From Pseudomonadales bacterium (lineage in GTDB: Bacteria; Pseudomonadota; Gammaproteobacteria; Pseudomonadales; Azotimanducaceae): a stretch of DNA of 8,420 nt. Shown here piece by piece: positions 1 to 4,764 of this stretch (the stretch's first letter is position 1; the number at the start of each line of letters is the position of its first letter). The stretch spans positions 1 to 8,420 of the forward strand of contig SKXG01000438.1 in the NCBI GenBank assembly GCA_007128525.1, in the 5' to 3' direction. The position numbers and the translations under genes are program-made. The notes under the pieces were generated by a model. That model was not told the DNA's origin, did no database searches, and saw nothing but the letters and a program-made list of their open reading frames with translations.

Positions 1-919
1 CCTGATCCGGAGCATCGGCACGGTCCAGCTGGAAACTGCGTCTGGTACGCTCAAAACGCCACTGCACACTGCTGACCCAGTCCGTACCAGCCAGTTGGTG
101 ACTGCGTCCGATATTCAGCAGCGTACGCAACTGGCGACTGTCGACTTCCACACCGGCATCGTTGTCAATGAACCCGGTTTCCGGGGTGTAATTGACCGCG
201 GACTCAATCAGCCAGGGCCCACTGCCGCCGTATCGCCAGTGCGCGAAAAAGGTTTGTGGCGAGTCCAGATACTCGCTGTCGTTGCGCACCTTGTCGTTGT
301 ACAGCAGGTCGGGGAATATGATCGCGAATCGCAGCATCGTATTCGCGTCGCCGCGCCAGCGCGCTTCCAGGTAGATGTCGGTGTTAGCTTTGTCGGCTGT
401 CATGTTGCCGAGCAAGCCAATGCGCCAGCGGTCTGTTGCCTGGTGCGAAATCCCCAGTAGTTGCCGATCGAAGTGACCATCGAAGTCTTCGCTGCGCTGT
501 AGCCCGACTGATACGCGCTGGCGCTGACTGTCGTCGCCCAGCGTGTAGTGGAAGTGTATGTCCGTGAACAGCATGTCGCTGGTCACGCTGCCAGTTGTGC
601 CGCGAAAGCCGTCTTCGCCGGCGGCGGGTGCGCTGTACAGGTTGCGATAGCTGTATCTGTGAATAAAAGCGACTTTGTTGAACGTGTAATCCCGGCCCTC
701 GAGCAAGGCCTCGCGGCGTAGCGGATGGGGCTCGTTCCAGACACTGTCTGCGGTTGGCGTTGGCGCCAAGCGACCTGTCTCGGCGGTAACGCTGGCGCTG
801 GTGACAGACCCTAGAAACGCAATCATGCCAAGACTGGTCAACAGGATGTGGCGGCTGTCTGCGCCTGTTGGCTTTGGCTCGTTGTTTTCACCTGCGCGCG
901 ACCATATGCCGAAAGACAC
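1..919 (-). CDS. Probable outer membrane beta-barrel protein, C-terminus cut by window edge
   Basis: I read about 306 codons in one open frame from a GTG at 919-917 to the left edge; the end of the gene lies outside the window. The GTG is preceded by a perfect GGAGG (927-931) at 7-base spacing, which decides the start. Residues 1-23 are polar, 24-46 form a hydrophobic stretch (HILLTSLGMIAFLGS and onward) ending in VTA, and cleavage after Ala46 is plausible, so this looks like a Sec signal peptide with an unusually long n-region. The mature part alternates polar and aromatic residues in short strands, for example DIHFHYTL, WRIGLLGNM, YLEARW and FFAHWRYG, as in outer membrane barrels. It lies 90 bases downstream of the DUF1631 gene on the same strand and may share its transcript. 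I do not recognise a named family; the substrate or role is unknown. Coding sense is secure, the barrel call is inference. Confidence 0.75.
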   Translation of the reverse strand, partial: MSFGIWSRAGENNEPKPTGADSRHILLTSLGMIAFLGSVTSASVTAETGRLAPTPTADSVWNEPHPLRREALLEGRDYTFNKVAFIHRYSYRNLYSAPAAGEDGFRGTTGSVTSDMLFTDIHFHYTLGDDSQRQRVSVGLQRSEDFDGHFDRQLLGISHQATDRWRIGLLGNMTADKANTDIYLEARWRGDANTMLRFAIIFPDLLYNDKVRNDSEYLDSPQTFFAHWRYGGSGPWLIESAVNYTPETGFIDNDAGVEVDSRQLRTLLNIGRSHQLAGTDWVSSVQWRFERTRRSFQLDRADAPDQ

Positions 920-940
920 TGCTGTACCTCCAGTAACGAC

Positions 941-960
941 GGGCAATTCAAGTCTTGCCC
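941..960 (-). repeat. Perfect hairpin ahead of the barrel-protein gene
   Basis: Arms GGGCAA (941-946) and TTGCCC (955-960) pair perfectly around an 8-base loop, ending 21 bases upstream of the GTG start and 10 bases upstream of its ribosome binding site. There is no T-tract, so it is not a standard terminator. It could be an operator or an mRNA element. The dyad is seen directly; any function is inference. Confidence 0.4.
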
Positions 961-970
961 ATGATTACAG

Positions 971-988
971 TGCCGGCGCAGTCCGGCA
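971..988 (-). repeat. Hairpin just downstream of the DUF1631 stop
   Basis: Arms TGCCGG (971-976) and CCGGCA (983-988) with a 6-base loop lie 21 bases after the DUF1631 stop codon (in minus-strand sense). No run of T follows, so factor-independent termination is unlikely. It could stabilise or process the transcript between the two minus-strand genes. Confidence 0.35.
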
Positions 989-1009
989 AGGCAGCTTATG
1001 CTGGCGGGG

Positions 1010-3076
1010 TTATGCCGGCGTGATCGCGGAGTCGTTCATCGTGCTGGCAAGGCGCAACAGGGCGTCTTGTATCAGGTCACGAGGCGGCAACGTTTGCAGC
1101 GCGCCCTGTTGCAGCGCGTCGGCCAGATCGTAGTCGTTGATGGGGCCGGTTGGCCGCCCGGAGGCGTTCAGGAGCATGAAGGCGCCATCTTCATGGCGTG
1201 CAGCAATCTGGTAGCGCCCGGGCATTGGCATCGGTCCTGCCTCTTGAGGCTGAATCAGCCAGGTGCCGACTTCGGGCAGCGGAGGCAGCGCTGGCCGCGA
1301 TGGTCGCTGGTTTGGTCTTGAGCCGATAATGGGCACGACATTGCTGGCATGGAAGATCTGTTGGTCCGCCTCGGACTCCACTACCTCGTCGAGGGGGATG
1401 GCATCCCAGGGTTGATCGTCCTGCAACAGACAAGCCCGCAGTGCATGCGCCTGGCGCTCGATGCGGATGGCGTTCATTCCCGCTTCGAGGAGATGGTGTT
1501 CGATGCGCTCCAACAGATTCGGTACGGCGGCGGGGTCATGTCGGTGATGACCGTTGGCGGGTGCCATCAGCTCAACGAGGATGTCGCAGGCATCTCGCCA
1601 GGCTGGGCTCTCGCCACCGTGGCGGAGTTGTATTTGCAGTAATACCTGGGCCCATGCCTGCTCAATGAATTGACGAACCACGCGTGGTACCGGGTACTGG
1701 TGCAGCAACTCCGTCAGGTGTGTGCGCACCTGGTGCTGGGCAGCCTGAAGCCTGGCCTGGCCTCTGGCCTGATCCTGCAGGCGCTGCCTGAGCTGCGCGT
1801 ATCGCCGAGTCTGCTCAGTCGCAATGCGTTCCGCCTCTGGCAGGGCACGGTCAAAGATGCCCGGATCTGCAGCAGCGTCTCGAGTAATGTCATTAATCAG
1901 CGCGTTGACCTGTGCCTGGCTGCGGTCGCGCTCGTTGGGCGCCTCCCAGCATCGGCCAATGTCGATCAGCACGGCCAGGAAGCGCCGCGCACTGTGGCTG
2001 TCGTCTTCAAAGAAGAAGGGTTCAGCCAGGGCTGTACGCAGCACCGGCATCTGCAGGCGGACCAGCGCCAGCGCCAGCACCGGATTCATGGCCGGGTCAT
2101 CCAATAGTTCTTCAAACAACAGCGACAGCAACCGGAGCCGGTCCAGATCTTCGCGCGCCAGCACCTCATCGGGCGCATCGGCGGCCGGATTGCCAGCCAG
2201 ACGCAAGCGCTTCATGACCTGATCGAACAGCCGGCCATAGCCGTGGCGGCCGCGGCAGCGGCCAGGCGGGCGGGACTCAGCGTCGTCGGCATCTGCGCGG
2301 GCCTCGCCAGCACTGGCGCAGACATGGGCAACGAATGCCTCCAGCGCCAAGGCATCCTGGTGTGATGGCTGCGACGTCAGGCGGGGCGGCGGCGCCGTTG
2401 ACGGCGCCTTTGCCGATGGCGGCACCTCTGCCGATGTCTGTCTGTCCGGGGACAACCGACTCAGGCTGGCCAGCAGCATCGGGTAGAGTTGATCGAGTCG
2501 TTCCAGCACCTGTGACTCAAATTGCTCGAGCAACAGCTGTCGCGTCGTTGGCTGCAAAGACAGTTCGCTGATCAGCGCAAAGTAGGCATTGCTGATCGGG
2601 TAGACGCCCAGGGGATGCTGCTGATCGGCCGCATCCTGATCGTTGAGCTGCAGACACTGTCCGACACGAATCAACCATGGGCTCAGCCGCTGGTGGGCAT
2701 TCGCTGCCATGCGGCTGGCGGCGACGGACAACGACAGCTCGCCATCGTCGAGCAGCGTCATCTGATCACGGCTTAAACGCTGCTGGCGTCTGCTGCCAGA
2801 CCTGTCCGCGCGATCGAGCAACAGGTCCAGCAGGGGTTGCCTGATCCGGGCTCTGAGATCTTCAAAGTAGCGCGCCAGCAGGGCGGGTTCCTGTTCCTGC
2901 AGCCAGGCTGCATCCTCCCGATCACGGGCGGATTGGCTGCGAATGAGCCTGTCGGCGGTGTCTGTCAGACACTGCTGCAACGGTGGGTGCAGGTGTCCGG
3001 TCAGGCGCTGTATGACCTGGTCGGCCAGTGCTGACATGTGGGACGAGCTGTCTGGTCTGGGGTATTCGGGTTGCAC
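1010..3076 (-). CDS. DUF1631 family protein
   Basis: A 688-residue protein if started at the GTG at 3076. Family signatures are clear: LFEELLDD with a following LVRLQMPVLRTAL segment (about residues 319-345), FFFEDDSHSARRFL (about 352-365), IFDRALPEAERI (about 404-415), VRQFIEQAW (about 467-475), and a C-terminal beta-rich block around VGTWL and GRYQIAARHEDGAFMLLN (about 604-635). A Pro/Ser/Ala-rich linker at about 207-240 separates an N-terminal helical part from the core, and a Gln/Arg-rich stretch at about 415-455 may be a coiled coil. There is no signal peptide or membrane segment, so it is probably cytoplasmic. Members are sometimes mislabelled thymidine phosphorylase; no such motif is visible. 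Function is unknown. The frame stays open upstream to a TTG at 3232, but that stretch reads like intergenic DNA and overlaps palindromes. GTG 3076 has AAGG about 8 bases upstream; ATG 3037 is an alternative without a good ribosome binding site. Confidence 0.9.
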   Translation of the reverse strand: MQPEYPRPDSSSHMSALADQVIQRLTGHLHPPLQQCLTDTADRLIRSQSARDREDAAWLQEQEPALLARYFEDLRARIRQPLLDLLLDRADRSGSRRQQRLSRDQMTLLDDGELSLSVAASRMAANAHQRLSPWLIRVGQCLQLNDQDAADQQHPLGVYPISNAYFALISELSLQPTTRQLLLEQFESQVLERLDQLYPMLLASLSRLSPDRQTSAEVPPSAKAPSTAPPPRLTSQPSHQDALALEAFVAHVCASAGEARADADDAESRPPGRCRGRHGYGRLFDQVMKRLRLAGNPAADAPDEVLAREDLDRLRLLSLLFEELLDDPAMNPVLALALVRLQMPVLRTALAEPFFFEDDSHSARRFLAVLIDIGRCWEAPNERDRSQAQVNALINDITRDAAADPGIFDRALPEAERIATEQTRRYAQLRQRLQDQARGQARLQAAQHQVRTHLTELLHQYPVPRVVRQFIEQAWAQVLLQIQLRHGGESPAWRDACDILVELMAPANGHHRHDPAAVPNLLERIEHHLLEAGMNAIRIERQAHALRACLLQDDQPWDAIPLDEVVESEADQQIFHASNVVPIIGSRPNQRPSRPALPPLPEVGTWLIQPQEAGPMPMPGRYQIAARHEDGAFMLLNASGRPTGPINDYDLADALQQGALQTLPPRDLIQDALLRLASTMNDSAITPA

Positions 3077-3141
3077 GACGCCTGCCTTCAGTCCTGTAAG
3101 TGGGCGATCTGCTCTGTACCAGGACGTTACCGTATCGCCGC

Positions 3142-3155
3142 GCACGAAATCGTGC
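3142..3155. repeat. 14-bp operator-like palindrome (GCACGA-AA-TCGTGC)
   Basis: Perfect 6-base arms around a 2-base centre, 66 bases upstream of the chosen DUF1631 start. The geometry would suit a dimeric repressor or activator. The dyad is directly visible; no regulator family is assigned. Confidence 0.45.
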
Positions 3156-3162
3156 CTCAGGC

Positions 3163-3173
3163 CACAAATTGTG
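3163..3173. repeat. 11-bp dyad CACAA-A-TTGTG
   Basis: Perfect 5-base arms with a single central base, 7 bases from the preceding palindrome. A short AT-rich dyad such as this can arise by chance, so it counts mainly as part of the cluster. Confidence 0.3.
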
Positions 3174-3226
3174 CGGCAGTTCCCGCTCTGTTGGTGCCCG
3201 AAAGAACGCTGCTCGACGCGGCGCGC

Positions 3227-3242
3227 TTGCAAGGCCTTGCAA
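3227..3242. repeat. 16-bp perfect palindrome TTGCAAGG/CCTTGCAA
   Basis: An uninterrupted 16-base palindrome with no spacer, the longest dyad in the window. It lies 34 bases upstream of the putative -10 of the response regulator gene and about 150 bases from the DUF1631 start, where a transcription factor could act on either side. I do not recognise the binding protein. Confidence 0.5.
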
Positions 3243-3244
3243 AG

Positions 3245-3257
3245 TGATCAAAGATCA
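3245..3257. repeat. 13-bp dyad TGATC-AAA-GATCA
   Basis: Perfect 5-base arms with a 3-base centre, starting 2 bases after the 16-bp palindrome and sharing one base with the next dyad. It resembles neither a full CRP box nor a full FNR box. Confidence 0.4.
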
Positions 3258-3269
3258 GCGCTAAGCGCT
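3257..3269. repeat. 13-bp dyad AGCGCT-A-AGCGCT beside the putative -10
   Basis: Two copies of self-complementary AGCGCT around one A, embedded in a larger imperfect dyad (3254-3273, ATC on the left and TTGAT on the right). It fills the place where a -35 hexamer would be expected for the -10 at 3276, so a bound protein could block or recruit polymerase. Confidence 0.4.
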
Positions 3270-3275
3270 TGATAA

Positions 3276-3281
3276 CATAAT
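3276..3281 (+). promoter_or_regulatory. Putative -10 element of the response regulator operon
   Basis: CATAAT matches the sigma-70 consensus at 5 of 6 positions. No good -35 is found at 16-18 bases upstream, where the dyads lie, which would fit an activator-dependent promoter. Transcription from here would give a leader of roughly 55 bases. Confidence 0.4.
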
Positions 3282-3343
3282 GGATACGGCGTGCGGGCCG
3301 GGCAGTCCGCGGCGGGCGCTGCCGAACCTCAGGGGGCATCCGT

Positions 3344-3745
3344 ATGGCAACTGAGCAAGGGTCACAAAGGACCGTGTTGCTGGTCGATGACGAGGCCATG
3401 GTCCGGGAGCTGGTGACCGCCCAGCTCGAGTCACTCGGCTATCGTGTTCTTCCCAAAGCCGATGCCGTCAGCGCCTTCGACCTGCTGGAGCAGGGCGAGC
3501 CGGTCGACGTGTTGCTGACGGATGTCTCAATGCCGGGTGAGATGGATGGCTACGAACTGGCATGCATGGCCCGAGAGCGTCAGCCCGACCTCAAGGTGCT
3601 GCTGATTTCCGGCTATCCGGACCAGGATCGGTCAGCCGCGCCCAAGGGCTCTTACACTGCAGTCCGCTTTCCGCTACTGTCCAAACCCTATCGCCGCGAG
3701 GACCTTCGCGAACAACTGGACGCATTGCTGGGAGGCACATCTTGA
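3344..3745 (+). CDS. Stand-alone receiver-domain response regulator (CheY-like)
   Basis: A 133-residue protein that is almost entirely one receiver domain, with no output domain. The phosphorylation site is intact: acidic pair Asp15-Asp16 in LLVDDE, phospho-acceptor Asp60 in LLTDVSMP, switch Ser89 in LLISGYP, and Lys114 in the SKPYRREDL segment. The ISGYP and SKPY wording resembles receivers attached to hybrid histidine kinases. It should accept a phosphate from a histidine kinase or phosphotransfer protein and act through protein contacts; no kinase gene is in the window, so it is an orphan here. The ATG at 3344 has AGGGGG (3331-3336) 7 bases upstream. Its TGA overlaps the start of the next gene, so the two are probably translationally coupled. 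Confidence 0.92.
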   Translation: MATEQGSQRTVLLVDDEAMVRELVTAQLESLGYRVLPKADAVSAFDLLEQGEPVDVLLTDVSMPGEMDGYELACMARERQPDLKVLLISGYPDQDRSAAPKGSYTAVRFPLLSKPYRREDLREQLDALLGGTS

Positions 3746-4353
3746 AGCTCTACAATTCCGTTGGACCCAATCCCGCGGTTGTCCGCATGTTCGCGGCAGA
3801 AAAGGGGATGTCACTGCCGCTGGTCGAAGTCGATCTGGTGGCCGGAGAGAATCGTCAGGCCGCTCATTTGGCACGCAACTCGGCCGGACAGCTGCCATGC
3901 CTGGAACTCGATGACGGATCCTTCCTGTCCGAGGTAACAGCCGTTTGCGAGTATCTGGAAGAAGTGCAGCCCGCCCCCGCACTGATTGGGCGCGATGCCG
4001 CCGAACGTGGAGAAACCCGGATGTGGACCCGCCGTGTGGACCTGAACGTCTGTGAGCCCATGGGGATGGGGTTTCGTTTTGGCGAAGGATTGCGCCTGTT
4101 CAAAGATCGCATCTTTACCATTCCCGAGGCCTCCGATGGCCTGAAGAAGCTTGCTCAGGATCGGTTGGGCTGGCTGGACGAGCAGCTGAACGGCCGCGCA
4201 TACCTCTGTGGTGAGCGCTTTACCCTGGCTGATATTCTGTTGTTTTGCTTTTTGCGATTCGGCGCCACTGTGGGACAGCCGTTGAACCCGTCTTTCGACA
4301 ATCTTCAGCGCTGGTATGCTGACGTCGCGGAAAGACCCAGCGCGTCGGCCTGA
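3742..4353 (+). CDS. Glutathione S-transferase family protein
   Basis: A 203-residue protein with the two-domain GST layout. The N-terminal thioredoxin-like domain (about residues 1-75) starts MKLYNS, has cis-proline Pro52 in GQLPCLEL and the helix segment LSEVTAVCEYLEE. The all-helical C-terminal domain (about 85-200) carries the N-capping motif Thr161-Leu-Ala-Asp164 in RFTLADILLF. Such enzymes bind glutathione and usually attack electrophiles, but the substrate cannot be read from sequence. The canonical Glu-Ser glutathione-binding pair reads Glu64-Val65 here, which may be normal for this subfamily. The start is TTG at 3742, with GGAGG at 3731-3735 and 6-base spacing; it shares TTGA with the stop of the response regulator gene. 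The frame stays open upstream, but that stretch only overlaps the regulator gene and has no GST similarity. Confidence 0.9.
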   Translation: MKLYNSVGPNPAVVRMFAAEKGMSLPLVEVDLVAGENRQAAHLARNSAGQLPCLELDDGSFLSEVTAVCEYLEEVQPAPALIGRDAAERGETRMWTRRVDLNVCEPMGMGFRFGEGLRLFKDRIFTIPEASDGLKKLAQDRLGWLDEQLNGRAYLCGERFTLADILLFCFLRFGATVGQPLNPSFDNLQRWYADVAERPSASA

Positions 4354-4380
4354 GCACTCCGCCTGTAAGGGAGCCTTCCT

Positions 4381-4638
4381 ATGAGCGATCAACGTGCCTC
4401 CGTTGAGGTGAGCCTGTATCCGTTGCAGACGGATTACAAACCGGCCATCCGCGATTTCATCGCTCGTGTTCAGAAAGTGGACGGCATTGATGTCTTGCCC
4501 AACGATCTGAGCACGCAGCTGTTTGGCGACTTTGCGTTGCTGATGCAGACGCTTGAGCGTGAACTCGCACGCAGCTGGTCAGAGCACGGTAAAGGTGTTT
4601 TCGTGGTCAAATTCATCCCTGGTGACGTTCGTGGCTGA
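4381..4638 (+). CDS. YkoF/thiamine-binding-like small protein
   Basis: An 85-residue protein with VEVSLYPL near the N-terminus, an amphipathic stretch (KPAIRDFIARV), then STQLFGDFALLMQTLERE and a final strand VFVVKFI. This beta-alpha-beta-beta-alpha-beta order and the SLYPL wording fit the YkoF / Thiamine_BP (UPF0045-like) fold, members of which bind thiamine or its hydroxymethylpyrimidine part. Ligand binding here is inferred from the family only. No thiamine transporter or biosynthesis gene is nearby, so the ligand may differ. It begins 27 bases after the GST stop with AAGGGAG (4367-4373) 7 bases before ATG, and is probably the last gene of the regulator-GST unit. Confidence 0.72.
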   Translation: MSDQRASVEVSLYPLQTDYKPAIRDFIARVQKVDGIDVLPNDLSTQLFGDFALLMQTLERELARSWSEHGKGVFVVKFIPGDVRG

Positions 4639-4646
4639 GGCAAGCC

Positions 4647-4707
4647 GCTGAATTGTCAGACTGGCTGAATTGCCGGGCATCGGTCCTTTATTCAGAACTG
4701 GTTCAGC
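4647..4707. repeat. Direct and inverted CTGAA repeats between YkoF-like and DUF3300 genes
   Basis: GCTGAATTG occurs twice (4647-4655 and 4664-4672), 17 bases apart. The complement follows as ATTCAG (4690-4695) and TTCAGC (4702-4707), so the array can pair inside (CTGAAT/ATTCAG) or outside (GCTGAA/TTCAGC). There is no T-tract after a strong stem, so it is a poor terminator. It lies in the presumed promoter region of the DUF3300 gene and could be an operator set. Confidence 0.45.
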
Positions 4708-4720
4708 TTTCGCGGTCTAC
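4694..4720 (+). promoter_or_regulatory. Weak candidate envelope-stress-type promoter for the DUF3300 gene
   Basis: AGAACTG (4694-4700) and TCTAC (4716-4720) with 15 bases between them loosely resemble the sigma-E pattern (GGAACTT, then TCTGA). An envelope protein would suit such control, but the match is imperfect, and a sigma-70-like GATAAA (4733-4738) is an alternative -10 without a clear -35. Confidence 0.2.
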
Positions 4721-4764
4721 ATTGGTAGCCCAGATAAAAGCCGGAGATCAGGCTGGAGGAACGC

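Larger units (their letters stand above)
3077..3343. promoter_or_regulatory. Divergent control region between DUF1631 and the response regulator
   Basis: These 267 bases separate genes pointing away from each other, so promoters for both should lie here. I see five inverted repeats between 3142 and 3269 (listed separately), a plausible plus-strand -10 at 3276-3281, and a GC-rich leader with potential secondary structure up to the start at 3344. I found no convincing minus-strand -10/-35 pair. Confidence 0.65.

Noticed and set aside
95..2776. Several plus-strand open frames across the minus-strand genes
   Set aside because: They lie opposite well-supported minus-strand coding sequence, lack ribosome binding sites and show no protein family features.
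3245..3281. FNR or CRP binding site in the divergent region
   Set aside because: TTGAT and TGATC half-sites occur, but no properly spaced partner half-site (TTGAT-N4-ATCAA or TGTGA-N6-TCACA) is present.
3931..3942. Val65 in place of the usual Ser/Thr after Glu64 of the GST as a sign of lost activity
   Set aside because: The segment LSEVTAVCEYLEE otherwise fits the helix well, and this wording may be typical of the subfamily; it is not evidence of a dead enzyme.
3811..4392. Antisense 193-codon frame over the GST gene
   Set aside because: Opposite a clear GST; the sequence has no recognisable domain and the start lacks a ribosome binding site.
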